DNA of 33,762 nt. Origin: Anaerolineales bacterium (GTDB lineage: Bacteria > Chloroflexota > Anaerolineae > Anaerolineales > Villigracilaceae). This document shows, piece after piece, positions 6,719-15,453 of the stretch. Under the pieces are notes generated by a model, which saw nothing but the letters and a program-made list of their open reading frames with translations, was not told the DNA's origin and made no database searches. The stretch is taken from the NCBI GenBank assembly GCA_025938055.1, contig JAICQC010000008.1, forward strand, positions 1 to 33,762. Direction: 5' to 3'. Positions within the stretch are counted from its first letter, which is position 1. Each line of letters starts with the position of its first letter. Position numbers and translations under genes: made by a program.

Positions 6719-8532
6719 GACGAACTTACTTCAATAAGTCTCTCCATCCGGTCAATATAACCTTCCATGACCGCGAAGGTCTCTTCCACGGTTTGAGGTG
6801 CTGTCAGGTCGGCGCCCGCTTTTTTGAGCACAGTCAACGAATAATCAGAGCTCCCTGACTTGAGGAAACCAAGATAGTCTTCCACGGCGTTCGGTTCCCC
6901 GCGCAGGATTCTGCCAGCCAGCGCGTGCGCGCCCGAAATCCCCGTGGCGTAGGCATACACATAATAATCTGCGAAGAGATGACCGAACGTTGACCACGTC
7001 ATGCCGACGCGTTCACGGTCCATGTCGAAGCCGGGTCCGAATCCCTCGGCGAACAGGTCCGCCATCAGGTCGATCATAGAATCGGCTGTGAGCGGTTCGC
7101 CGCGTTCAGTGCGCTCATGTGTCTCCAGTTCGAAGCGTGCCAGAGTTGGCATCTGGAAAAAGTAGCGGAAGAAATTCCCGCCGACAGCTTCCTCGAGCAG
7201 CGCGAGCTGGAAGTTTTTATCGCTAACCGTCTCCAGCAAATGCCCGCGCATCATGGCTTGATGGAAGTTGGATGCCACTTCCGCGACGAAGAGGGAATAG
7301 TCTGTGTATACGAACGGCTGATTCTTCCAGGTGAGGTATGAATGCATGGAGTGACCGAGTTCATGGGCGAGCGTGCTCATGCTGGTCACATCATCGGTGT
7401 AGCTCATGTTGATAAACGGATGAGTGCTCTGTGTGCCCCAGGAGAACGCGCCCTCCATTTTTCCCTGATTCGGGTACACGTCCACCCAGCGTTCCTGCAG
7501 GCAGCCCCTGCGGACAGTTTCCACATAATCCCTGCCCATCGGAGCGAGGCTTTCACAAATCAATTCCACGGCTCTCTCGAAGGGAACCTTCACTTTTCTC
7601 TTCGTAATGGGAGCCCACATGTCATAGTAGGCAAGTTTTTTGAGTCCCAGTGCCTTGCGGCGGATCTCAAAATAACGATGCCAGACCGGCAGGTTCTTCT
7701 TGAATGTATCGATCAAGTTATGGAAAACATCGGTGGGGATGTTCAGGTCGAAGAGCGAGGCTGCCAGGGAGGACTCGTGTTTGCGGGCACGCATATAAAA
7801 TACATTGGCTTTGATCGAGTGCGCCAGGTTGCTGGCGAGTGTGTTCTTGTGCTCGATGTATTTATCCATGTAGTTTTGGTAGGCAATACGCCGCGCTTTG
7901 CGGTCAGGGTTGTGCATAAGGTTGCTGATCGTCCCCTGGGTCACATCAAGCACTTTGCCCTTGCTGTCCTTTACAGGTTTGAATTTGAAATCTGCATTCG
8001 TCAGCATGCTCGTCGAATTGCCGGAACCCTGCAGCGGGTCGGTGACCAGCCCCAGTATTTCCTCGACCTCTGCAGAACGCACATGTGCCTGTTTACGGAA
8101 GAGGTCATCGAAACTATGTTTGTACACAGCCAGCATTTCACTCTGTCTCATCCATTCATCGAGCTTGTCTCTTCCGATTGCCAGGATCTCCGGCTGGATG
8201 AAGGAAACCGCAGAGAGAACCTGCCCATAAACGCCCTGCGCCTTGCCGCGCATTCCTGCCGCGTGCTGGTCTGTGGTGTCTACGGCATAGGAAAACCCCG
8301 CATACATGTATGCCTTCTGTATGCACGAGATTAATTCATGAGCGGCTCTAAGCGCGTCCAGCAATACCGTTGGACCTTCAGCAAGTCGTCCCTGAAATTG
8401 TTTCACTTTTGAAATATCCTGACGGATCTGGTTAATCTCTTTTTCCCACGCCTCATTGGACGGGAAAACGCTTTCGGCATTCCAGGTGTACTTCTTATCC
8501 AGTTTGATTCGCGGGGGAACTACGCTCGGCAT
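6715..8532 (-). CDS. pepF: Oligoendopeptidase F (peptidase family M3B)
   Basis: This protein of about 605 residues is a cytoplasmic zinc metallopeptidase that cleaves short peptides. The HExxH site is in STLAHELGHSMHSY (about residues 386-399), with the third zinc ligand region about 25 residues on (VAEVASNFHQ). The N-terminal helical domain and total length fit PepF. Three in-frame starts compete: GTG 8568, ATG 8544 and ATG 8532. I chose 8532 because GGA lies at a workable distance and the conserved sequence begins soon after; the two upstream starts lack a properly spaced Shine-Dalgarno. The last residues (VSSS) and the stop come from the edge of a palindromic repeat, so the C-terminus has been altered by repeat insertion. 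It follows the sensor kinase gene on the same strand after about 100 bp. Confidence 0.93.
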   Translation of the reverse strand: MPSVVPPRIKLDKKYTWNAESVFPSNEAWEKEINQIRQDISKVKQFQGRLAEGPTVLLDALRAAHELISCIQKAYMYAGFSYAVDTTDQHAAGMRGKAQGVYGQVLSAVSFIQPEILAIGRDKLDEWMRQSEMLAVYKHSFDDLFRKQAHVRSAEVEEILGLVTDPLQGSGNSTSMLTNADFKFKPVKDSKGKVLDVTQGTISNLMHNPDRKARRIAYQNYMDKYIEHKNTLASNLAHSIKANVFYMRARKHESSLAASLFDLNIPTDVFHNLIDTFKKNLPVWHRYFEIRRKALGLKKLAYYDMWAPITKRKVKVPFERAVELICESLAPMGRDYVETVRRGCLQERWVDVYPNQGKMEGAFSWGTQSTHPFINMSYTDDVTSMSTLAHELGHSMHSYLTWKNQPFVYTDYSLFVAEVASNFHQAMMRGHLLETVSDKNFQLALLEEAVGGNFFRYFFQMPTLARFELETHERTERGEPLTADSMIDLMADLFAEGFGPGFDMDRERVGMTWSTFGHLFADYYVYAYATGISGAHALAGRILRGEPNAVEDYLGFLKSGSSDYSLTVLKKAGADLTAPQTVEETFAVMEGYIDRMERLIEVSSS

Positions 8533-8628
8533 TTCTCTTTCCATTCCTTGAGTTGACAGATGGGTCACAGTGGCGACTAAGACTCACCAGGAGGTGCATC
8601 CGCACCGTTCGATTTTACCACCGCGGGT

Positions 8629-10158
8629 TTAACGAGGTAGGGAGAAACAAAGTCTTGCACCGGAATCGGGCTTTGGGTCTGCCCAGATGCGACCACCGTG
8701 CGCCTCGACGATCGCGCGCGCAAGAAAGAGTCCCAGTCCGGCGCCTTTTGTCTGCTTGACGGCCTTGGTCGAACGGTAAAACCGGTCGAAGATATGAGGC
8801 AAATCCTTGGCTTCGATGCCCGGACCCTCATCGCTAACGCAAATGATCACCTGCTCCGAGCGGACGCTGCCCACAATTTTGATTTCCCCTTTGGCAGCAT
8901 ATTTGAGAGCATTCGAAACGAGGTTGATAACTACTTGTTCGATACGCGTTTCATCTGCAAGGATGATCGGGAAGTGGTCCGGGAACTCTGTAACGATGAT
9001 GTGTTGCTCGGTCTGGTTGGTAAATTTCTCGGCAACCCGCTGTGCAAGAGCAGAAAGTGACACATCGCCCCTGTTCAAGCTCAACCCCCCGGCTTGCAGG
9101 CGTGAGGCATCGAGAAGATCATCGATCATTTTACTGAGGCGGTCTGCCTCTTCCTCGATGACTGCCAGCGAGTCACTGATCGTGTGCTTGTCCCACTTGG
9201 CGTCGTCGCGTCGCAAGGTGGAGGCATAGCCCTTGATCAGCGTGACCGGTGTGCGCAATTCATGGCTCACAATCGAAATAAAGGTTGCCTTGATTTCATC
9301 CGCCGTGCGGAAGTGGGTGATGTCGCGCACGGAAACAATAATATTGCGCAGCCGGCCTTCACTCGAAAGCAGAGGCGCGTAGGTAATACCCACGGGGATA
9401 GGAGGCGGAAGCGGGCGTTCCAGATCGCCCTCCACGTAGAGCGTTGCGTTGGGCGTCAGGGGCCAGCCATTGGCAATGGCTTCGTTGAGTGTCGAACCCT
9501 GCGGGTCCTGCGCCCAGCGGATAATGTCATCATGCGATGCATTGGCGAGTTCATCGTGAGTCCTGCCATAGATTCTCTCGAAGGCGTCGTTCACGCGTTC
9601 GATGCTGAGGTCCGCGTTGAGGATGAGGATTCCATCTGCGGCGGAGTCGAGCAGCGCATCCAGACGCTGTTTTTCGTAGGACACCTGTCCGTACAGGCGC
9701 GCGTTGAAGACCGCGATGGCAGCCTGGTCCGCAAATGATTGAAGGAGGACACGATCATTGGGCGTAAAGAGGTCCGTGTAATTGCGGAAGATGAAGATCA
9801 CACCGATGACCTGCCCATGTGCTGCAAGAGGCAGAGCCGTGCCATTGAGAAGCCCCATACTGGCGGTATATGTCAATTCCTTCAGCATGCGGTTCAACTC
9901 GCTGACGTTTAATTCACGGACGTTTTCTTCGGCTAGCAGAGGGGAGAGGTAGCTCAAAAAGGCAGGGGCGATCCCGTGAGCCGCGGCAACCCGCCAGCCA
10001 TCTTCTTTCAGAGCAATAATCCCTGCCTGCCCTGCGAGCATTTCGATGGCAATCCGCAGAATACGCGCCAGTAATTTCTCAAGATCAAGCTCCTGGGTGA
10101 GGGCGCGTGATATCTCGAGCAGGTAGTCACGTTGTCTGACACGGAAATCTGGAAGCAT
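8629..10158 (-). CDS. Soluble GAF-PAS sensor histidine kinase (orphan)
   Basis: The 509-residue protein has a GAF domain (about 22-155), a PAS domain (about 165-285), a HisKA dimerisation/phosphoacceptor helix with SHELRTP (His299), and a HATPase domain (about 395-508). The N box (NLVSNALKYA), G1 box (SDEGPGI), F box (FDRFYRS) and G2 box (GAGLGLFLAR) are all intact. No membrane segment is present, so it should sense a cytoplasmic or small-molecule signal. No response regulator gene is adjacent, so its partner is elsewhere. The ATG at 10158 has no clear Shine-Dalgarno; TAAAAT lies 16 nt upstream, which suggests a very short leader. Confidence 0.93.
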   Translation of the reverse strand: MLPDFRVRQRDYLLEISRALTQELDLEKLLARILRIAIEMLAGQAGIIALKEDGWRVAAAHGIAPAFLSYLSPLLAEENVRELNVSELNRMLKELTYTASMGLLNGTALPLAAHGQVIGVIFIFRNYTDLFTPNDRVLLQSFADQAAIAVFNARLYGQVSYEKQRLDALLDSAADGILILNADLSIERVNDAFERIYGRTHDELANASHDDIIRWAQDPQGSTLNEAIANGWPLTPNATLYVEGDLERPLPPPIPVGITYAPLLSSEGRLRNIIVSVRDITHFRTADEIKATFISIVSHELRTPVTLIKGYASTLRRDDAKWDKHTISDSLAVIEEEADRLSKMIDDLLDASRLQAGGLSLNRGDVSLSALAQRVAEKFTNQTEQHIIVTEFPDHFPIILADETRIEQVVINLVSNALKYAAKGEIKIVGSVRSEQVIICVSDEGPGIEAKDLPHIFDRFYRSTKAVKQTKGAGLGLFLARAIVEAHGGRIWADPKPDSGARLCFSLPR

Positions 10159-10218
10159 AGCGGAAACTGTTGCAATTTTATCACCGCTGAGTAGAGATGA
10201 TTACCGAGAGGGAATCCA

Positions 10219-10248
10219 AAAAGGCTGCCCTAAAGTGGACAGCCTTTT
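10219..10248 (-). terminator. Terminator after the aminotransferase gene
   Basis: The arms AAAAGGCTG (10219-10227) and CAGCCTTTT (10240-10248) form a 9-bp stem. Read on the minus strand it ends in a T-run and sits 45 nt past the aminotransferase stop, separating it from the kinase gene downstream. Confidence 0.8.
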
Positions 10249-10292
10249 CGGTTCTTGCTATTGTGATGATAGCGAATGGTCACCTGGAGTCT

Positions 10293-11621
10293 TTATCTAA
10301 GCCCCTGCTCTTTTTCAGCCATTGTAATCACGTTTTCGAAGATTTCCAGTCCTTCATTGATCTCCTGCTTTGTGATGCAAAGCGGCGGCGCAAGCCGGAT
10401 CACCGATTTTCCACAACCAAGCAACAGCAGGCCATGCTGAAAGCCATACTTCTCGACCATGTCGCGGATCGCTTCATTGGGCTCCTTGGTGTTCTTATCC
10501 TTTACAAATTCCACGCCAATCATCAAACCCTTGCCGCGTACATCTCCCATGGAGGGGTGCCGACTTTGGATCTCCTGAAGAGCGTCGATGGCATATTGCC
10601 CCGTGTCAGCAGCATTTGCAATGTATTCCTCCTCAAGCAATTCAATGGTCGCGAGTGAGGCCGCGCACGAAATCGGATTGCCGCCATAGGTATTGCCGTG
10701 CGTGCCTTTGGGCCAGTCCATGACCGATTCCCGGGCAATGCAGGCGCCGAGCGGCATACCAGAGGCGATGCCCTTGGCGGAGGTGATAATATCAGGTTCG
10801 ACCCCGGAATGTTCGATCGCCCACCACTTGCCGGTGCGACCCATCCCGCTCTGCACTTCATCCGCGATCAACATGATGCCGTACTTGTTACACAGTTTAC
10901 GAAGTGCAGGGAAGAAGCCATCCGGCGGGACGATATACCCGCCCTCACCCTGGATCGGCTCGACCAGCACACCTGCGATCTCGTCGCCGGGTACGTTGTG
11001 TCCAAAGATCTCCTCCTCAATAAAACGGACAATCGTCTCGCCGTAATCTTCGCCAGGTCTGCGTTCCAAAATTGGGCGGTATGGGTCAGGGAATGGGACA
11101 TGAGTCACACCGGGCATAAGAGGGTAAAACCCGCGGTGATAGTGAGGCTTGCTGGCGGTGAACGCCACCGAGCCCATGGTCCGCCCGTGGAAGGCGCCGA
11201 AAAACCCGATGAAGTTGTGGCGCTTGGTATGGAACTTGGCAAGCTTGATGGCGGTCTCAACAGCCTCTGTTCCCGAGTTGGTCAGGAAGATTTTTGCATC
11301 CTCTTTAAAGGGTGCGATCTCGTCCAGTTTCTCGCTCAGGCGAATCCAGCCTTCATGGTAAAAGTCCGAGGAAATGTGCAGGAATTTCTCGGCAGCACAC
11401 TGTACTGCCTCCACAACCCGTGGGTTGGCATGTCCGGTTGCCAGCACGGCAATGCCAGACATGAAATCGATGAAGCGGTTCCCGTCCGGATCCCACACTT
11501 CCACACCCTTCCCATGATCCATGACAAAAGGATAGCCGCGCGGGTATGAGGACGAGATCACTTTTTTATCTCGTTCGATAAGCGCCTGAGCCCGGGGGCC
11601 CGGCAGATTTAACTTGTGCAT
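10293..11621 (-). CDS. Class III PLP aminotransferase (4-aminobutyrate/ornithine type)
   Basis: The 442-residue enzyme is a class III pyridoxal-phosphate aminotransferase, most like the 4-aminobutyrate/ornithine/acetylornithine group. NSGTEA (115-120) binds the cofactor phosphate, LIADEVQSG (251-259) carries the Asp that pairs with the PLP ring nitrogen, and ITSAKGIASGMPLGA contains the Schiff-base Lys283. The length fits. The ATG at 11621 has an AAGGAG Shine-Dalgarno. It is monocistronic or nearly so, with a terminator downstream and a 225-bp gap upstream. Neighbouring genes give no substrate hint, so the exact amino donor remains open; broad-specificity amino-acid racemases of the same fold are an alternative. 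Confidence 0.88.
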   Translation of the reverse strand: MHKLNLPGPRAQALIERDKKVISSSYPRGYPFVMDHGKGVEVWDPDGNRFIDFMSGIAVLATGHANPRVVEAVQCAAEKFLHISSDFYHEGWIRLSEKLDEIAPFKEDAKIFLTNSGTEAVETAIKLAKFHTKRHNFIGFFGAFHGRTMGSVAFTASKPHYHRGFYPLMPGVTHVPFPDPYRPILERRPGEDYGETIVRFIEEEIFGHNVPGDEIAGVLVEPIQGEGGYIVPPDGFFPALRKLCNKYGIMLIADEVQSGMGRTGKWWAIEHSGVEPDIITSAKGIASGMPLGACIARESVMDWPKGTHGNTYGGNPISCAASLATIELLEEEYIANAADTGQYAIDALQEIQSRHPSMGDVRGKGLMIGVEFVKDKNTKEPNEAIRDMVEKYGFQHGLLLLGCGKSVIRLAPPLCITKQEINEGLEIFENVITMAEKEQGLR

Positions 11622-11846
11622 ACGAACTCCTTGATTTACTGCAAGATGATGGTAGCGATACGTTTCGTGATACCTGGTGGTTGATACGCACTCTTAAAAC
11701 CAGTGTCACGCGGCACGCTTGGCGTAAGCCGTCAGCCGGTAATCCATTCTGTTAATACTGAAATTAACCAGACGGAAGACGATCTGCTGTCCACCACTTT
11801 GTGGCAATCCAGGAGGGGGGCAGGAATGCCGCAGTGCGCTTCGGAC

Positions 11847-12779
11847 TCATGCGACCTGCATCCTCGCCAGTGCCAGTGCGCCGAGCAGTCCCGCGTCATC
11901 ACCCAGCGCTGCTTTCGTAATCACAAGATCATCCAGATAATGCGGATGGAATGTATGCTTTCTCAGACTTTCTTCAAACGGCTTGAAAAGATAATCTCCC
12001 ACCTGTGAAACCCCGCCACCGAAAATCAGAATGGATGGGTCAAATATTGCAAGATAATTTGCAACGGCAATCCCCAGATAATATCCCGCGCGTTCGAATG
12101 CTGAGATGGCAAGCACATCGCCTGCCCGTGCAGTCTCCGCGATCTGCGCAGCGGTCAGGTTTGGCTGCTCCTGAAGCGAAGATTTTTGTCCTGCTGCAAG
12201 TTGTTCGTTGACGTAGCGCGTGATAGAAGGACCCGAGGAGAAAGACTCCACATGCCCGCGCTGCCCGCAGCCGCACAGCGGTCCATCGGGATCGATGATC
12301 ATGTGACCCAGTTCCGCGCCCATACCGCGGAAACCCTGCAACAGACGGCCATTGCTGATTACTCCTCCGCCAACCCCGGTGCTGATGGTGAGATAGACCA
12401 GGTTCTGATGCCCCCTGCCCGCGCCATACTTCCACTCGGCAAGCCCCGCCATGTTCGCGTCGTTGTCCAAATAAGCCGGAACCCCAAAGTGCTCCGAGAG
12501 CTTCGCAGTCAGGGGAAAATTGTCCCATTCCGGGATATTTGGGGTATCAAGGATTGTGCCGGTATGCGGGTCCAGCGGACCCGGCGATGCAATACCGATG
12601 GCTCCCACCTTATCTACCGGCCAGACAGTCTCAATGGCTTGTTCCAGGCGGTTGTACACACCTGGTTTTTGGGCAAATGAGCGTGTGCGTTGATGGGCAA
12701 TAGGCGTCAGGCTATCCGGCTCGTATACGGCAACGCGGATATGAGTTCCGCCGATGTCGACTGCTACAGTGTGGCTCAT
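11847..12779 (-). CDS. ROK family sugar kinase (probable glucokinase)
   Basis: The 310-residue protein belongs to the ROK family, which phosphorylates glucose or related sugars with ATP. The phosphate-binding motif DIGGTHIR is at 8-15, the catalytic Asp is D107 in LDNDANMAG, and the zinc site has H159 (ELGH) with CGCGQRGHVE (Cys169, Cys171, His176). The third cysteine of the classical CxCGxxGC motif is a histidine here. No DNA-binding domain precedes the kinase, so it is an enzyme rather than a ROK repressor. The start at 12779 has no Shine-Dalgarno but a TATAAT exactly 7 nt upstream, implying a leaderless mRNA. It is divergent from yvcK and close to gap-pgk-tpiA, which fits a role in hexose entry to glycolysis. 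Confidence 0.9.
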   Translation of the reverse strand: MSHTVAVDIGGTHIRVAVYEPDSLTPIAHQRTRSFAQKPGVYNRLEQAIETVWPVDKVGAIGIASPGPLDPHTGTILDTPNIPEWDNFPLTAKLSEHFGVPAYLDNDANMAGLAEWKYGAGRGHQNLVYLTISTGVGGGVISNGRLLQGFRGMGAELGHMIIDPDGPLCGCGQRGHVESFSSGPSITRYVNEQLAAGQKSSLQEQPNLTAAQIAETARAGDVLAISAFERAGYYLGIAVANYLAIFDPSILIFGGGVSQVGDYLFKPFEESLRKHTFHPHYLDDLVITKAALGDDAGLLGALALARMQVA

Positions 12780-12786
12780 ACAGACA

Positions 12787-12792
12787 ATTATA
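12787..12792 (-). promoter_or_regulatory. -10 box of a probable leaderless ROK kinase promoter
   Basis: TATAAT on the minus strand ends exactly 7 nt before the ATG at 12779. Standard spacing puts the transcription start at the A of the start codon. A -35 match is weak. Confidence 0.65.
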
Positions 12793-12831
12793 ACCGACCC
12801 CTTCGCTCAGGCAGGAACCCGTGGTTACTGA

Positions 12832-12860
12832 TTGACTCCTTCGTGCCTCCCTGCTACACT
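12832..12860 (+). promoter_or_regulatory. Sigma70-type promoter for leaderless yvcK
   Basis: TTGACT (12832-12837), a 17-nt spacer and TACACT (12855-12860) form a near-consensus housekeeping promoter. Only 6 nt separate the -10 from the ATG of yvcK at 12867, so transcription should start at the start codon itself. No Shine-Dalgarno is present. Confidence 0.8.
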
Positions 12861-12866
12861 CCTCGC

Positions 12867-14198
12867 ATGGACAGTTTACGCAAGGCAGAAAGAGAACGTT
12901 TTAAACAAAACATCAGGGATCTTGGGCGCTGGCTTGCGCCGGGTCTGGGAATCAAGCGCTGGTTCTTTTTTGTATTACTGGGAATCACCTTTCTCGGAGT
13001 GGGTCTCGCCGTTTTTTTGCTGGATCTTTACCGCACCGACTTTGCAGATGAAACCATCCTTGAGATTCTTTTTTATCTCTCCCTACGCTTTCTGCCGCGC
13101 ATCCTGCGTGTGCTGATCTTCAGCGGAGTAGGGATTGGCTTGGTGGCGTATGGGATCTACCGGCTGAATCGTTCACTCCTGAGACCGTTCATCCGCCCGG
13201 GGCATGCTGTAGTGGACGAACTTGCCAATTATCGCCGCCGCGAACGCGGACCACGCATTGCGACGATTGGCGGAGGACACGGACTGGCAACCTTGCTGCG
13301 CGGTTTGAAAACCTACACGCGGAACTTAACAGCTATTGTGACAGTTGCCGATGATGGGGGCTCCTCCGGGCGGCTGCGCGAGAGCTATGGGATTCTGCCG
13401 CCAGGTGATATTCGAAATTGTCTCGCGGCGCTGTCTAACGATGAGCAGATGCTCACGCAACTATTCCGTTATCGTTTCAGCGGCGCGGGGGCATTGGATG
13501 GGCATTCGTTCGGCAATCTGTTCATCACCGCGCTGGCTGAGATCACTGGCAGCTTCGAGGAAGCCATTGCCGAATCGGGCAGGGTGCTTTCGGTGAGCGG
13601 GCGCGTGCTCCCTTCCACGCTGCACGATGTGAAGCTTGTCGCAGATGTGCAGTTGCCCAACACGCCGAATCAGGTCCGGGTGCAGGGAGAAAGCCGCATC
13701 CCTCTCATGGCGGGACGAGTCCGGCGTCTGTGGCTGGAGCCGGGTGATGCTCCGGCGTTCCCGCCTGCTCTCAAAGCGATCCTGAATGCCGACATGATCA
13801 TTGTAGGACCCGGCAGCCTGTATACGAGCCTTTTACCGAATCTCCTGGTGCAGGACCTGCTCGGCGCGATCAAAGCCAGCCGGGCGCTCAAGGTCTACAT
13901 CTGCAATATTGCCACACAGTCCGGTGAGACAGATCTGTATTCATGCTATGACCACATCCGTGCACTGGAGGAACATATCGGGGATAATATGTTCGATATC
14001 ATCCTGTGCAATGACAACTATGATGGGCAACTTGATACCGGCTCGCAATGGGTTCGGGTAGATGAAAAGGTTTTGGAAGATAAACGCGTATATTGTTCCA
14101 ATCTGACAGATGCCAGCTATCCGTGGCGGCATGATTCCGCCAAACTGGCGCGTACGTTGGTCGAGATCCTCGACGAGTACACGGGTCCTCTAACGTAA
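12867..14198 (+). CDS. yvcK: Membrane-anchored YvcK/CofD-like protein (gluconeogenesis factor)
   Basis: The protein (443 residues from ATG 12867) has two N-terminal membrane helices (about 31-53 and 75-97) followed by a CofD/YvcK domain. The glycine-rich IATIGGGHGLATLLRGLK, VTVADDGGSSGRLRESYGI, PPGDIRNCLAAL and, later, IVGPGSLYTSLLPNLL are the UDP-sugar-binding signatures of YvcK, which is needed for growth on gluconeogenic carbon sources and for cell shape in Bacillus. Bacillus YvcK is about 317 residues and soluble, so the anchor is an addition; the domain is expected on the cytoplasmic face. A longer in-frame start exists at 12690, but it would overlap the ROK kinase gene, and the promoter ends 6 nt before 12867. 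The gene precedes gap-pgk-tpiA. Confidence 0.9.
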   Translation: MDSLRKAERERFKQNIRDLGRWLAPGLGIKRWFFFVLLGITFLGVGLAVFLLDLYRTDFADETILEILFYLSLRFLPRILRVLIFSGVGIGLVAYGIYRLNRSLLRPFIRPGHAVVDELANYRRRERGPRIATIGGGHGLATLLRGLKTYTRNLTAIVTVADDGGSSGRLRESYGILPPGDIRNCLAALSNDEQMLTQLFRYRFSGAGALDGHSFGNLFITALAEITGSFEEAIAESGRVLSVSGRVLPSTLHDVKLVADVQLPNTPNQVRVQGESRIPLMAGRVRRLWLEPGDAPAFPPALKAILNADMIIVGPGSLYTSLLPNLLVQDLLGAIKASRALKVYICNIATQSGETDLYSCYDHIRALEEHIGDNMFDIILCNDNYDGQLDTGSQWVRVDEKVLEDKRVYCSNLTDASYPWRHDSAKLARTLVEILDEYTGPLT

Positions 14199-14291
14199 TC
14201 TTGCTTGTGCAGCAAAAGCCTTGCGAAGGTTGGAGGATACGATTGGTCTCCCCAGAGATAACCTTCGCAAGGCTCGAAATAAAATTACGTT
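14192..14291. repeat. Nested inverted repeat between yvcK and gap
   Basis: The inner arms AGCCTTGCGAAGGTT (14217-14231) and their exact complement (14260-14274) form a 15-bp stem around a 28-nt loop. The outer arms AACGTAAT (14192-14199) and ATTACGTT (14284-14291) are also exact inverted copies. The outer left arm overlaps the yvcK stop codon. No T-run follows, so it looks more like a palindromic repeat or mRNA-stabilising structure than a classical terminator. Confidence 0.75.
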
Positions 14292-14316
14292 TGTCAATCT
14301 TTTTCTTATAAAGCGG

Positions 14317-14325
14317 TGATACAAT
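14317..14325 (+). promoter_or_regulatory. Extended -10 promoter element of gap
   Basis: TGATACAAT is an extended -10 (TGn plus TACAAT). A start near 14332 would give a leader of about 39 nt containing the GGAGGT Shine-Dalgarno of gap. TTGTCA at 14291 is too far upstream (about 23 nt) to be a normal -35. Confidence 0.5.
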
Positions 14326-14370
14326 CGTTTTGTATACTTCATCACAAAGAATAAATTTCGGAGGTTTGAA

Positions 14371-15381
14371 ATGGCTGTAAAAGTAGGTATTAACGGCTTC
14401 GGACGGATTGGGCGTCTGGTCTTTCGGACCATTAAGGAGCGTCACCCGGATGAACTCGAAGTTGTCGCTGTGAACGACCTGTTCGATCCCGATACGAATG
14501 CCCACCTGTTGAAATACGACTCCACCTATGGAGCCTATGCCGGTACCGTGGAAGCGCAGGATGGAAATCTTGTCATTGACGGCAAGACGGTCAAGGTCAC
14601 GGCAGAGAAGGACCCCGCCGCGATCAAGTGGAAGGATATGGGCGTGGATCTCGTTCTCGAGTGCACTGGTCTTTTCACCGATGCGAACAAAGCCAAGGCT
14701 CACATTGAATCGGGCGGCGCAAAGAAGGTGATCATTTCTGCACCTGCAAAGAATGAGGATATCACCATCGTCCTGGGCGTGAACCAGGACAAATATGACC
14801 CTGCCAACCACAATATCATCTCGAACGCCTCCTGTACCACCAACGGTCTCGCGCCGGTTGCCAAAGTGTTGAATGATGCATTCGGCATTGACAAGGGGAT
14901 GTTGACCACCGTCCACGCCTACACCAATTCACAGAAGCTGCAGGATGTTGGCGCAAAAGATCTGCGGGACGCGCGCGCGGCAGCACAGAATATCGTCCCT
15001 TCCGCGACCGGGGCGGCGAAAGCAGTCGGCCTGGTGATCCCGGAACTTCAAGGTAAATTCGGCGGTATGGCTTTCCGCGTACCGACCCCCACGGTCTCTG
15101 TAGTGGATTTCACGGCGGTTCTGAACAAGGAGGCTACCAAGGAAGAAGTCCGCGATGCGATGCTCGAATATGCAGCGGGTCCGATGAAGGATATCCTCAG
15201 CGTAACCGACGAACCGCTGGTTTCCACCGATCTGCGCGGCACGAATTACTCCAGTGTGTTCAGCTCGCTGGATACGCTCGTGATCGGCAATATGGTCAAG
15301 GTGGTGGCATGGTATGACAATGAATGGGGCTATGCCTGCCGCACGGCTGACCTCACAGCGCTGGTAGCGAAAAGCCTTTAG
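14371..15381 (+). CDS. gap: Glyceraldehyde-3-phosphate dehydrogenase
   Basis: The 336-residue enzyme oxidises glyceraldehyde 3-phosphate to 1,3-bisphosphoglycerate with NAD in glycolysis. INGFGRIGR (7-15) is the nucleotide-binding loop, Asp36 after the second beta strand suits NAD, and SNASCTTNG carries the catalytic Cys155. Length and sequence are typical of type I GAPDH. The ATG at 14371 has a strong GGAGGT Shine-Dalgarno. It is the first of three consecutive glycolytic genes (gap, pgk, tpiA) and has its own promoter signal in front. Confidence 0.98.
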   Translation: MAVKVGINGFGRIGRLVFRTIKERHPDELEVVAVNDLFDPDTNAHLLKYDSTYGAYAGTVEAQDGNLVIDGKTVKVTAEKDPAAIKWKDMGVDLVLECTGLFTDANKAKAHIESGGAKKVIISAPAKNEDITIVLGVNQDKYDPANHNIISNASCTTNGLAPVAKVLNDAFGIDKGMLTTVHAYTNSQKLQDVGAKDLRDARAAAQNIVPSATGAAKAVGLVIPELQGKFGGMAFRVPTPTVSVVDFTAVLNKEATKEEVRDAMLEYAAGPMKDILSVTDEPLVSTDLRGTNYSSVFSSLDTLVIGNMVKVVAWYDNEWGYACRTADLTALVAKSL

Positions 15382-15390
15382 TATGACCAG

Positions 15391-15440
15391 GTACACAGGT
15401 AGACACGTCAGCACGTGGGTGCTTGTGTACCTGTCTACTT
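15391..15440. repeat. Imperfect inverted word repeat upstream of pgk
   Basis: GTACACAGGTAGACACG (from 15391) and the reverse complement of the segment ending near 15437 (GTAGACAGGTACACAAG) match at 14 of 17 positions. The gap is made of shuffled GTACACAG/GTAGACAG words and ends 13 nt before the pgk start. It may fold as an intercistronic hairpin. Confidence 0.55.
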
Positions 15441-15453
15441 GTATATCTATCCT

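Noticed and set aside
7342..8334. 330-codon plus-strand frame inside pepF
   Set aside because: It is fully antisense to a well-conserved peptidase and has His/Val-rich, domain-free content.
10698..11549. 283-codon plus-strand frame inside the aminotransferase
   Set aside because: It is antisense to a complete aminotransferase and encodes no recognisable protein.
11622..11846. Possible gene or regulatory RNA in the 225-bp gap before the aminotransferase
   Set aside because: No frame with a start, Shine-Dalgarno and protein-like content was found, and no strong hairpin or terminator. A weak CGCTTGGCGTAAGC palindrome is the only feature.
12690..12866. Upstream in-frame extension of yvcK from 12690
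   Set aside because: It would overlap the divergent ROK kinase gene and its promoter, and a near-consensus promoter ends 6 nt before the ATG at 12867.
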